DNA of 64,000 nucleotides from Paralvinella palmiformis (Eukaryota > Annelida > Polychaeta > Terebellida > Alvinellidae), in assembly GCA_025642065.1 (NCBI GenBank), contig JAODUP010000090.1:560501-624500 (forward strand). The letters run 5' to 3'. Made by a program: the position numbers and the translations under genes. Below are positions 44,846 to 57,323 of the stretch, piece after piece. How positions within the stretch are numbered: position 1 is the stretch's first letter; each line of letters opens with the position of its first letter. Below the pieces are notes generated by a model. The model saw nothing but the letters and a program-made list of their open reading frames with translations, had not been told where the DNA came from and ran no database searches.

Positions 44846-47800
44846 GGGTAGAATGTGCATTGATGTCTTTTTTTATCTACTGGACTGGTTTTATGAAGAG
44901 CAGTGGTGTATGTAAAATTTTATTGGACACAGGGAAAAATGTTATTCAGTCATCCACACATGCCTAGGAGCTTAGGGGGGCATTTATGAAAATAAAACAA
45001 CGATCCGGTTAGGTGGGCCTATGAATGTCACGTAATGGTTGACATTGTGTGTGTATTATGTGTACAATCAGGAATATTTGCTATTATAACCTGTTCTAGT
45101 CATTAGATTGATTACTGTAAAACTGCATGTGCCACATAGAATTAGCTTTTTACAGCTCACACTAAAGTGAATGCTTCAGTGGGTGGTGCCAAGTTTGATG
45201 TTCAAACTGTGCATGGTTTGTTTCTTAAACAATACCTTTTAGTGATTACCAGAAATCAAAGATGCTATTACTGCCAGCACAACACACTGATTTCCAGTTA
45301 TATTATGCACTGTGTGTGAGAACCACTTTATTTGCAATGGATACAATAATCAGGTATTGCCTGTTTTTATCAGCTTGTTAGTTAACCTCAGGAGAGCATA
45401 ATGTCTAAAATAGTGAGCAGATGGTAAGTCTCTGCATATTGACTGCAACGTTTGGTATCTGTTGTGGTGATGCAAGTGTTTGATTGGGACATACACTTCA
45501 TGGTACATTTATCACTGTTTTAATATCATAATTATTTATGGTTTGAAGCAAGGGGAAATATATTTCAACGAAGTGTGCCCTGCTAATGTAGGAAATTAAG
45601 TTTTGGGACAACCATTTTTCAAAATATGAAGTGTGTCAATGTTTCCAACATTTTATTAATATCTATCAGGATCGGTAAATTAACGCATTTCTATCTTCAT
45701 TTTGGTCAACTTAGGAAATGTACTATTTGGAAACATGTTTTCATTATAATAAGTTGTTATATATTACAGGTGTATTTATTTAAGAATTTACTTATTACTA
45801 ATGTGTATTTACTGGAACCCACCAAGTAGTTATTTTAATGAATTTATTCTTATTATTATACATTTTAGTGTGATTTGTTTTATGCTATTTTACTAAAATC
45901 ACTGTGATTGAGCAAACTGTTTAAAAGATGTTTGAATCAAAAATGTAATTTTTCACTAGGATTTTGACATATTATATTATCAATTAATCTCAACTATTAG
46001 TGTGCTGATTTTGTACAACTGATTACCCTGTATTGTCATTTAATGTCTAGCTGTATATAATTATGTTTATTGGTCTACATGGTTTTTTTTGCTATATTAT
46101 TTATGCCAAAATATCCATACACTTATTATGATTCATACAGTGTGATGTTCTTGATTTTTAAAGAAACTGGAAATCTGCATCTCTGATAACTGGACAGCAA
46201 TGAACTCTGTTTTGTGACATTTTAAACTTTTTGGTGTGTGTGTATGTGTTTGGGGAGGGTTGTATTTAAAAACAATATATTATCAAGTTTTCTGTAATGC
46301 TGATTTGTTAAGCAATTAATACACTAAATAGCCTTACAATTACATGCACATAGTCAGTACGTCATCAACTGGATTACCAGGTTATGGAGAGTCCAGATGG
46401 TTTATCTGGATGCTAGGGTTTGACACAATACTTGAGTGACTTGATTAACCAGTTAATTGAAATTTTAGACAGTTAATCATGTATTATGATTTACACTGGC
46501 TAATGATTCATTTTTTTAAACTGGAAATTTATATTTCTTTATTGTGAATAATAAATCCACATATTCTTCATCTGTTTTATGAAGCTTGTTTGGCTGTGTT
46601 TAGAGAGTGATATCTTGGAGACATCACTTCAACAAGGCAAGCTACCAACTGATATCTTCAGAACAGTCTCTGTCTAAAAGCATTCTTGACAGAAGAGCAC
46701 TTGTTACTGTGGTCCATGCCTTAATTTCATCTAATAGATTATTGTAATTCCCTGCTGTATGGGATATTTAATCATAACATCATTAACCTTCAACACATTG
46801 CTGCAAGTCACAGTGACAAATTCTCAAAAATATCACCATGACACTACAATTCTTCAAAAACTACATTGGCTACTTGTTAGACAGTGTATCCATTTCTAGA
46901 TTTTACTATCAACTTATAAATCCAGGTCATCCAGTCAACTACTATTGGAGGTACCAGTGTCTCAACTCCAGTCATGTGGTAATTAATGCATTTAAGTGTT
47001 GCAGTAGCTCATACTTTATGGAACAGGTTGCCAGTAGATTGTTCTCTTGAAGTTTAAAATGTGTTCTGAAAAATCACCAAAAATTATTGTTTATTGTTAA
47101 ATTTTCTCATTGGGTTTTGGATATCGCTAGACAGAACCTTGGAATGGCACTAATCTATATATTATTAAAACGTATTGTAACAACGAATTTAATTTCAGAT
47201 TATGCTGTATACCACATCTGAAGTAATGTTTCACCCACTAACGTGCTACATTACACTGACTATCAATTACATGCACTAACTGTATATTTATTGCCCACAA
47301 AAATTATGTAACGTCGCAAAGGGTTTCCACCATTTTTAGTGAAAACCTGTTATAAAGCAAATCATCCATCTGAAATTCACCTAATGTGGAAAAAACAAAC
47401 AGAACAAAGTCATCATCAGCTGCCCCTTTTGAATATGCTAAATTAAAATTTTCTTGCATTTCTCACACTACAAGTATTAGGATAAAACATCCCATGACTT
47501 TTCCCAAATGACAACTGAATCAGTTACAGTTGGATCCTTTCTGATCTTGATAATATCCACTGGAGTGATTCATAATCAACAAATGATTTTTGGGTACTGC
47601 CAACCAATGACCACACCAAATCACATTTGCAGCCAGTTTCATTTAACCATGGAGATGACATCACTTGGCTGAGGGGAAACTCCTTCAGAAAATTAGGTGA
47701 TTGGGTCAAGCTTATTCCTGAAATACCCCACAGGGAGAGTTGGCAGTTTTTTTACACAGACATTATTAACCCCATTAATTAATGTCATGTAAAAAATACT

Positions 47801-49488
47801 GGTTTTTACAGACTTGTGAAAAATTTAATTTAAATGCAGCTATGAAATGGTGCAATTATAACAATATAACAACATCTACTTCAGCAGGACTGTAACACAT
47901 AAACAGCAATTGAGTTAACAGACTACTGTTAATCCCCATTATGATAACCCAATACCCAGTCTAGTTGACCCTCACTGACTACTTAACTATATCGAGCATG
48001 TGGGTAATTACTACTTGTATAGACTGCAGATAATCTAGTTTGAGAATAACCCTCTCTCCAATGTTGACAAATACATGTATTGTGATGTTGTCAAGATGTG
48101 ATTTCATTTCTCTGGTGAGATATGGCGTTAAAATGTTATTTCATTTCCCTCGAGTACATAAAGAATTTAATTTGTAGTGTTACACTTTCTCATGATCACA
48201 ATGATAGTCTGTTGGCTTATATTGTAGAAACGTTTGAAATAATACTGCAGTTATTATTTGATATGCTGCCTTTAACCACAGAATTCCATATGGGAACATT
48301 TAAATTTGTTTTGAAATATTCACACTAAAGCATGCAATCATCTAGGCAACAGCAAAACTTTTAAGCTGGTATTACACTACAGGTTTCTTGGGGGGCAGTG
48401 TTGAATCAGACTATTAACCATTCGAATGGACAATATTTACTTTGTGTGTAGAAGAACAATAAATGGCATTATTTTTCTATATTCACAATATTCATGTACA
48501 AATTGCATAGGTATTAAATACTGACTAGTGTATTAATAAAAATTAATGTATGTGAAATGTGTTTGAAACTCTTGAGTAAAGACACTATTGCATAAATGTG
48601 TTTATTATACAGTAATTTAGTTATTAATAGGTTTTTTACAATGTAATAGTAGAAAATCCAACCCTGCTCACAAGCAATGGTGTGATTTGATTCCAGAACT
48701 TGAAAGTCTGCAGCAAAATACACCGTGGTATACCAAACACAATTCTAGGGTACTCGCCAAACAAAATCCCATTGGAATTCCTTTATACCTCTGCTATAAA
48801 AAGCCCCAAAATATTTTTTTGTTGAATCCGTTCATAGGAGCATAAATAAACCCCAACATATTTGGACTTGCCTGAGTTTTAAATGTGCAGTAATTTACTA
48901 AATTATCCTTCTGAATCTTTCTTTTTACTGATTTACAAGTAATCTTCCCCAACCCACAACAAATATTACTTAGCAACTACAACCTGGATCCACTAATTCA
49001 TCATCCACTTCACGTAGGAACATTAATGCATATAGCACAACCATCATCAGTATAACCTGAATATTCATAGCTGAAGTATTCAGTTTATTTACCACCAAAC
49101 TATATGTGAAAATACCCTTTTCACATGCATAGTACATAAACCTTTTATATTATTTATTTAAATGTTTCTGTCTACCGGTAAGCAATAAATCATTGTTGCT
49201 CCTGTTACTGATGTAAGGCCTTCCAATGTACAAGGGTACAGACTTACAAGGCTACAACACAATATTATTTACATACACTCTGGTTGAAACAGACTCGGAT
49301 TATGTTCAGTCTTAAAATCATCACAATGCCTCCTTCATTTTAAACGGTTGCTGTCCTTGACAGTGGGCAGGGTTAGAGTGAATATATATTCTAATGTCTC
49401 CAAGCTTGGGTACACATGAATAAGATGTCCTGAGCTTTCTCTCACATTCGCCAGCTTTATTTCTCACTTCAGATTTAACTGAGGCATG
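44846..49488. other. Gene-free stretch between the convergent GT14 and MED21 genes
   Basis: Apart from the retrotransposon scrap at 46680-47100, nothing coding was recognised. The two flanking genes converge here, so it should contain both 3' UTRs; several AATAAA hexamers occur on each strand. (+)45626-45829 and (-)47709-47524 are ORFs without family features. Confidence 0.6.
46680..47100 (+). mobile_element. Non-LTR retrotransposon scrap (C-terminal end of RT ORF, L2/CR1-like)
   Basis: Degraded but ordered: VHALISSNRLL-type block at about 46710, then ILQKLHWLLVRQ at about 46840-46880, close to the LHWLPVRQR motif near the C-terminus of many L2/CR1-type ORF2 proteins, followed by LLSTYKS and a FKMC-like end. 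Multiple stops. Confidence 0.55.
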
Positions 49489-52400
49489 TCATGTCTTATC
49501 ACCAGCTTCTAAAGACTGACTGTCCAACTGTGACTGAGCAATGTCATGTAAGGCATCTTGAATCTTAGCAAGGAGGCATTCCCCCTTCTGTACGACCATC
49601 TCCAACTTCTCAGCTGCTGCATTATTCTCTTGCTCCAGTCGTCGTAAGCTCATTGTCTGTTATAAAGCAATTAATTCACTCTTTAAGTAAATTCGAACTG
49701 AACAGTAATATACGTTTTAAGTTGCATAAAGCCTGTTTGCATTACATGATGTATTATTAACACAGACCTGATACACAAAGAAAATCACCGACACCAACCT
49801 GCAGTTCAACTGAACAATCCTCACTTGGAAGTGAATCTATTAATACATCAATGTCTTTTGCTGTTCTGGCAATCAACTGAGCAAACAGCAAAGCATGGTC
49901 TATAAAAGTAAATAATAGATATCAATTAATTATTTATTTATAATCCATTGACCTACCAGGAAAAGAAGCAAATCTAATTTTCTAGTCAACATTAACTAAA
50001 CGTGTTTTAATTTGGTCATACCATCATTTGAAGTTGGAGATGGCTTGGTTGATGTTTTTTCAAAACCAGGAAACTGTCCAGGGGGCGCACACATCTGCAA
50101 AACCCCCACCGAGTTGAAAAAGTGGTCAGCTAGCTGGAAAAATAGTTAATTTGTTAAGATAATATGAACAACATGGTTAACACAAACAGAGCAATGTTTC
50201 TCTCTCTAACTTCTTTAAGGAGAGTAAGGCCGATATCGGTACACTTGAGAAGTTTAATCGATATACTATCATAACCAGAGCTGGTTTTAGCGTTATGTTT
50301 AAGACGTCAGATTGCGACACTGGAGCTAGAAATATATCATGGAGCGTGGATTTGGGCATAAATGATTTAAAACTTTTATTAACTTTAGGAATGTTAAGAC
50401 CAGTTTGGAGTGCTATTTTTGGAAAAAATATATTGAAAGCCTCGGCGACTTCCTGTCTGTCACCAACCTGGGTGTTATTTATTACAAAGTTATTTGAGAG
50501 TCCAGTTTTATCATTATGTTTTCCTATTATTTTGTTAAGGGCACTCCAGGTTTTCTTAATATTGAACTTATTTTCTTCCAATATGTTTTCAAAATAGGTT
50601 GCTTTTAATCGATGTTGATGTTATTATGCAATATATTAAATTCTTTATATTTTTGTATGTTATGTTTAGAAGGTATTGATAATTTTTTAAAGAGCAATTT
50701 AGCCTTTGTTTCCGAAGACATTCTAAGACCAGGTGTGTACCACGGTTAATTTTTTTGCTGTTTGATTTTAGATGATATTTCAACGCGATTGGAAATGATT
50801 CATTAAAAGCATTAAGATATAAATTTAAAAGTTCATTATAGGCTTCATTGGGACACATTGTTAGACTTATATAAGTAAAATCTATATTTTTGAATATTTC
50901 AATATTATTCATTTATTGTCTGAAAATATTCTTTCCCTGGCCTTATTTACACGTGAATTGTTGGTATTGTGTGATTTGGTAAGATAATATGTTGCAGTGA
51001 TATCTTATCTTATGCAGTCCCACACAGACATGTATTATACTTCACTACTTGAATGATAACTAACTATATTAGTATGAACATGAAATATGATTAATGTTTT
51101 AACCTCAGATATATTCACTTAAATTAATATTACATAAATAGCTTCTTTTGATGGTGAGCAGAATCTTCTAAAGTTCCATTATTAATTGATGGGGTATCTG
51201 TATGGGATCATACTAGATAAAATTTATATTATATATAAATGCAAAAATTCCCTGCCTGTACCTAAACCCTTGTGTGAATAGCATAATTATGTTTACTTAG
51301 TTTGCAATTTAATCATAATCTGCTGAGATTTCCCATTGTGGAGAACCTACTTGCATGATTATCTAGCTGTTAGATAGATAGATTTGTTAAAAAAAAAATA
51401 TACAAAATTTATATAGATTTATTCAATTCACATAACAATTATATAAGAAATTACAATATCAAAAACATTTATGATAGATCTACAATGTGAACTGAGGGAC
51501 CAAGATAGCTATTGCTGTCTTTCCCTTGCCCCCCCCCACAAAAAAAAACAATACAATAACCAGATCAGCAGAAAAGAGAGAATTTAGAGTTAAATTTCAG
51601 TTTTGAATAAAATTGGTAAAGTTCACAATAAACACCAAAACAATCAATCTTGACAGTCTTTCCAGTGAGTGTTAACACACCTTACATTACTTATACAGTG
51701 AGATAATATTTCAGCTTTAAAGGGACAGTTCACCCTCAGATAATATTTATTTCTTAAATATGTAATGCTTAGAACAGTAACCAAAAATTCCTGAATAATA
51801 ATCACAAAATATATCTGATATAATAGATATAGGGAAATAATCCAAATTACTGGAGGGCCGCCATTATGACTGCACCGGATGTCAGATTCTATGGCGGGAA
51901 TGAGAAAAGTCAAGTGCTCTGATGTCAAATGAGCTGGGAGTACACAGAGTTCACATAGATACCAGTTAGTTTTTCAAAACAATCAGAATGATCTTCATCT
52001 TGTAATGGTTCTTCTGGCTCAAACTGATATGATAGTGTATCACTGATGGTGTAATTTTAACAAAAATATTGTGTTTTGTTCTGGAATTATTCCTGGCTAA
52101 CACTTGTTACAGGCTCTACAGACTTCCGGTCAAACTGCTGGGTTTAAGTGAGGTCAGCATTCAGGAGTTTCCATCTTTGTTTAGCTTCAAAATGGTGACC
52201 CCACAGGCAATTAAAAGTTGATTAATCAACACTTTGAACCAAATTATTTAATATGTGGGTGATCTTTTCACATTTTTATATTGTTTATGATATTTGTGAA
52301 CATAACTGTATTAGTCCTGAAAATTTGAAATGGATGATAATTAATGCTTTACGACCACTTTTGTGCACATTGTAGGCTAAATGGACAGTAAAAAATGGAG

Positions 52401-54874
52401 GTGGACTGTTCCTTTAAGCTGCCTTTTCAGCTTACATTGAGAAATGAATGTATTATGAGCATAACAACCCTATTTATTCCATTTAAATTAAAGCTTTTTT
52501 CTTTTGCCTGAAAAGCCATTTTTATGCTCAAAGTGCACAAAAATAACTGTATTTGAATGCTATTTATTTAGGCAGTTTTTACATATCTGAGCATCAGAAT
52601 AGTGTTCGCTGATGACAAAGGTCCAAGCACTCTACGTGCATGTGCCAAATTTGGCTATTTCCGGTGCTCTGACGCAGGGCAGCAAGCGGAACCATATTTG
52701 TTGGTGATATAGATCCAAGCATTCAGCATCTGAACTATGTTCATCAATGTTATTATAAATCTGAGTGTTCTTAGTTTTCCATTGGCTCGCATCAGTATCA
52801 GGAGATTAGTTGTATTTACTGCTAATAGCGTTTAATAAAGATATTAATAGGCATTATAATCAGATTTAAAAGAAAGGCTGACATTTATAAGAAATGCAGT
52901 ATTTCATAGTTCCCACAGCCAAGGAAATAATATTATTTTCTACAGGTAGACTATTTATTCACGTTTTTTGGGGGGTTTTTCCAATAAAGTATTTTTTCCA
53001 GGAGATTTCCAGATTTTATTTTACAGGTTTTCCAGGATACGTGGTAACCCCGATTATTTGTAAAGCCATACGGCTGTTCTATCTTCTATTTCTTTGATTT
53101 TCGTTTGTATCTGTTAAAAACTATCAAAATCATCTACTTTCAACCCAAATGTAATTACTACATGTTTGGCCACCATATTTACTGTATATACTCATGTATA
53201 GGTCACACTTTTGATACCACCAAATTGTTGTTAAAAGCGAGTGCATCTTATACACGGGTGAGACTAAAAGGGAAGGTAATATTTGGCATAATTTAGGAGG
53301 AAATACAATAATATTGTTTTACAACATTAATAATGAAAATATGAACAACAGACAAATTAATTAGGTGTGTTTTCGCTGTTGTCTTTTGAAGCCAAACTTA
53401 ATCATGATAACTGCCAGTGATTAGCGTGGTGTCAGCCCGTTGTCAAGTAATAATTTATGGGTAATGTAGTCAGGGTCAGACTGTTGCTGGTACCAAGGCC
53501 ATCTGGGAACGGCCAGCACATGATTTATTATCTTAGGTGTCAAATAATCCGGATCGGAATTAACCTGTTTGATGCACAGGGATCCAGAAAGCACAGGAAT
53601 TCAGTAAAGTACGACAATCTGGTCCTACAAAAGGTTTATGTCCAAATTGGCTGCGATATGAAACGGACGCATTGTGATCAATACGGCCTCCTCCATAAAC
53701 TATTAGAGACAGATTTTATTTTTAGTCTATCTAAGACGTGCCACTACTATCAAAATGTGTGAGTGTTTGTAATTGAACGGAATGGCAAATGAGGCCATGC
53801 AAGGAATAGAAGCCACATCAAAGGAAAATGATTACAGCAAACAATGTATTAATCAAACAGCATTACTGAAACGAACGCACAGCAGTAGACAACCTGAAGT
53901 GGCCGTAGTTACCTATTGTCACACAGTGGGTGAAAACGGCCTGTGATTAAATCAACCCTGGCATTATTACCAAATCGTTCAAGAAGTGCTCTATCAGCAA
54001 TGATTTAGATGGCACGGAAGATGATATAGTGGGATGAACAGCATGACAAATCTTACTCTGACTGGGACGAAGAAGGTGACGACATGTATGATGACACATG
54101 AACAGATACAACAGATGTTCAATCAAGATAGTGGTGATGATGAATTTTTGGGCTTTTAATAAATTTGCTGATTTTAGTGCATCTTATACACAAGTTTGAC
54201 TCGGGGGGGGGTTATTGGTCCAAAAACCAGGTGTGTTTTATACATGAGTATAATCGAGTATATACAGTAAATACTAATAGCCAATGAGGAATAAGTGGCG
54301 CATGCACATTGAGTGCTTGGACCTATAATGCTGAGCTACAGGGTTCCGATGCTCATATATGTAACAACTTTGATTTATTTAACTTTCATGGAGGTCTGAT
54401 CTTCATAACTTTTGCACTCACTCGGACCTCAGTCTAGTATTAAAATATTTTACTAGTCATGCAGGTCCAATAAAGCTACAAATTAGTTTCACACACTGAC
54501 ATTATGATTATATATATATAATATACATAATTTTATTATATAACACAAGGGCCAATAGCACATGGGGCTAACAACAATAAACGACGAATAGTCTTTTTAC
54601 ATCTAGATCAGTAGATGAGCAGATCTATGATCCAGGACTAGGCTTGGCCTAGCCCTAGGCTAGGCCTAGCCCTAGGCCCTAGGGCGGTGCAACCGAGGCC
54701 GAATAGTCTAATGGACTAATCCCTTTGCTTCTATCGTTTATAAAGTATTTTATCTTCTGCTTTAACAACTGCATTATACTCATTACATATTTGTTAATAA
54801 TATACAATTATTATTATATCAATACAATCTACCTGGTTCACAGCATCTTGTAACTGTGTTAACCTATCCGCCAT
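49489..54874 (-). CDS. MED21: Mediator complex subunit 21, complete, four exons, 140 aa
   Basis: Subunit of the middle module of Mediator, the bridge between transcription factors and RNA polymerase II in the nucleus; it pairs with MED7. Exons on the minus strand: 54874-54833, 50133-50022, 49899-49799, 49656-49489, all GT-AG with matching phases. The protein begins [14 protein letters not shown], then [17 protein letters not shown], matching the start of animal MED21. Exon 3 contains [19 protein letters not shown], a stretch essentially invariant in animals. Exon 4 ([19 protein letters not shown], then [17 protein letters not shown]) is the C-terminal coiled coil. Human MED21 is 144 aa, so the model is full length. 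Intron 1 (4.7 kb) holds at least three transposons; introns 2 and 3 are short (122 and 142 bp). Confidence 0.95.
50177..50912 (-). mobile_element. Non-LTR retrotransposon fragment in MED21 intron 1
   Basis: 50912-50589 resembles the linker before RT in CR1/Jockey-type elements, and 50581-50177 continues with [39 protein letters not shown] and a degraded LKPxxxxxYDxxS block. The element stops before RT motif A. It lies in the same orientation as MED21, close to the exon 2 acceptor. Confidence 0.65.
51721..52413. mobile_element. MITE with TTAA target duplication (Kolobok- or piggyBac-type)
   Basis: The ends read inward are AGGGACAGTTCACCCTC and AGGAACAGTCCACCTCC, and both are flanked by TTAA (51717-51720 and 52414-52417). 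The TTAA duplication with this end sequence fits Kolobok-like elements best. No transposase. Located in MED21 intron 1. Confidence 0.7.
52578..54364. repeat. Inverted repeat pair surrounding the pogo-like element
   Basis: 52578-52648 and 54296-54364 are imperfect inverted copies. Shared blocks include TTACATATxTGAGCATC and AGGTCCAAGCACTC followed by GTGCATG. They bracket the pogo-like element, which suggests it inserted into an older inverted-repeat element. Confidence 0.6.
53182..54267 (+). mobile_element. pogo/Tigger-like DNA transposon with decayed transposase
   Basis: Both ends read CTGTATATACTC inward within TTTA...TAAA, with TA on each side as the expected Tc1/mariner-pogo target duplication. 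Inner end sequences share ATGTATAxxxCACAC. A decayed transposase is oriented plus: near 53970-54030 it reads [20 protein letters not shown], closely matching the C-terminal motif of Tigger/pogo transposases, followed after a frameshift by an acidic [11 protein letters not shown] tail. The DDE core is not recognisable. ORF 53457-53762 inside it is a scrap. In MED21 intron 1. Confidence 0.75.
54370..54498 (-). repeat. Dispersed repeat with CAGTGTGTGAAACTAATTTG end
   Basis: Read on the minus strand from 54498, this about 130-bp piece matches 61477-61610 in plus orientation: same start, a GCAGGTC block, TATTAAAATATTTTA-type centre and ATCAGACCTCCATGAAA. The CAG terminus suggests one end of a hAT-like element. 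Confidence 0.65.
54635..54686. repeat. Palindromic CCTAGG-rich cluster
   Basis: Repeated GGCCTAGCCCTAGG-type units form overlapping palindromes about 150 bases downstream of MED21 exon 1 (in intron 1). Confidence 0.7.
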
Positions 54875-57323
54875 AATGGGTAAACTAATGGCCACATCTA
54901 AATACCATTATGATTATCATTAGACAATAAAGGGCCAATAACTTTTTAGAATTTTTTTACTTCAGATTATATTTTTAGAATTATTTTAATAAGTGTCATC
55001 TACGTATAACTTAAATATGACAAAAACATGCACGTGAATTAATGCAGATTGATATTTTGTTTTACTGACTGCTGAAATTTACCAGGATGATGTCACATCC
55101 TTTCCGCCATATTACTTTAGAAGCAAGTGTGTTGTCTGCGTTTCGTGTCATTGTTTACGACTTAAAAGTAAGTATTGGAATAATTATTCCGCTTCAGGAA
55201 TGATATTTGATCTATAAATAGAAATAAAGAATATTTTTAAAATATTTGTATTCAAGTATTTTAAGTAATTAAGCGAAAAAGCAACCACGTGGTTTCCTCT
55301 CTTAGCTCTAGATTAGAATAAGAATAGATCTGGTATTCTGGAGTCAGACTAGAATAAATTCAGTATTTGAGTATAGTACTATATAATAGTAGACTATATA
55401 TCTATCGAACTTAAAAAAGTAATAATAAATGTTGTATAATAAATTATTATTTCAAGTATTTTTATTTCCCGGCGTAAAATCTAAAATAATAACCAGATTT
55501 TCATTTTATCTGATTGTCACGTTGGTCGTTAGTAATCTGTAATGTCACGTGTTACAGCTCCACCACACAGTAGAGTAGACACTTTCATAAACAATTCACT
55601 TTGGCATCTTGATTTTTTTAAATTATTTAAAGAGAGTTCAAAATCCCACACAATAAATTAAAGTACATAGTATGATAGTAATAAGAGAACTACATGATTT
55701 TATCATAATAATTTGTTGCATTCAAGCAGAGCCCACTGATTCACATTGCAATGGTCCTTTTCATTCCAAAGATTCCCTAAGTTAAGTACTGGCCAATTAG
55801 AGGCTGACTAGCTTTTGACCCCGGTGACAAGAATCCAGCTGAACTGTTTTCAGCTAGGTCAGAAAATACAGGCTCTAGATATAACCACAGTCTTTTTCCA
55901 GTGATGAAAGTAGATAAGGTTTAAAATATTGTATAATAATTTAATCCAGCAAAACCTCTTCTTTCTAGGATATCCTGATATCTCCCATAAATGTGTGAGA
56001 AATGACTTAAATTTAGATTTTAGTGCAAGTAGGTAGTGGCAGCCTTTACTGAGCCTACCACGCACTTTACGAAAAACTGCGAACGGTCGTTGTCTTTCGA
56101 CCCTTCAAACTCGTCAATTCAAGCATGCACAATAATTTTAATTTGATGGAAATATAGATCAATGATTGTTCTATTTATTTGACTTGTTTTTTGGTGTGGG
56201 TGTTCGGAAATAATGCGATAACCATCGTTCATAAAACGTCCCAAATCGCGAGCCAGCAGCCATTTTGGTCATTGCTGTAAACACATCGTTCCTTTCAAAG
56301 TTCGCCGGCGTCCTCCCACATGCAGAAGACGGCTATTTTTAGATACCAGCAGAAGGCCGAAACTGCCAGCTTTATAATGGTACTTGGTTTTTATTTTTTA
56401 AATAATAATTTTTAAACGTTTTGAACAATTGAAATTTTCAATCGTCTTTTCGCGACATTTTTATAGCATACAACCTATGATATTGGGTATCAAAAGAAAC
56501 GCCGTTCAATTTTCCATCAAGATTAATACGAAACTAATCTGCAAAGGATCCTGGGAAAACGCCGCTCCGCTTGTTTCGCGACCTACGATTGGTCTTTTTC
56601 ACTCTGCTCTAGATCTAGTTATCATGGCGGCTTCTAGTACTACGGTTCAAAACGCGACTTCACATTTGGAGAAACTGCGTCATCATCTAGTTATGTAAAC
56701 TAATAATGTTTCATGATTGTATTGTTTAATACTTTATGAACCTTTTGACCGAAGCATTTATCGATATGTTTTATTTCTGGCTGCATAATGCTCTCCCAAA
56801 TATACGGTCACCGAATAGTATGGAGTGGGTGAGGGTGGTGTAAATTAGCGGAGTATGTTAGCATCACTTTCCGGACGAAATTGGCCCCTATTTCTTCGCA
56901 TATCTGATTATCAGCATGTATAGTTTATACATTAGGATCTTTTACATCAGTGGTATTTTTTTTGCCAATGAAGATAGAATTTGGACATCTAAATAATTTT
57001 TTCTTGGAACCGCGGTACTGGTAGACATGAGAATTCACTTGCGCACTCGTTGCCTGTTGGTGCTGTTGCCAGTCAAAACTAGACCTATATTATAGTATAT
57101 ATAGTTCAAGAATGGTAGCCCAGCATCAAGTATAGATTGTAATTGCAATTTTGTTTTAGTTTTAAGTTCAGCTTTCAAACATGTATTTTCCAAATGGAGA
57201 AATGTTCTGTAAAACAACACTTGTTTAGATTTTATTAAAACGTTAGAGAAAAAGAAATGGGAAAAAGAAAGATAAATAAAGGAGAAAATGGCAGAAAAAA
57301 TTACATTTGTTTTGTTTGTGCAG
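54875..57323. other. Intergenic region upstream of MED21; candidate promoter and leader exons
   Basis: No long coding exon. MED21 transcription must start here, leftward. On the plus strand, a pyrimidine-start CCTTTCCGCC at about 55098 is followed by a good donor AAAA|GTAAGT at about 55170, a possible 5' leader exon for RPLP2, whose first coding exon at 59834 is preceded by an acceptor. A 24-codon ORF at 56624-56698 (ATCATGGCGG start) looks like a gene start but its only nearby donor (TTAT|GTAAAC) does not fit the frame of 57324. 57001-57300 shows nothing clear. Confidence 0.35.
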
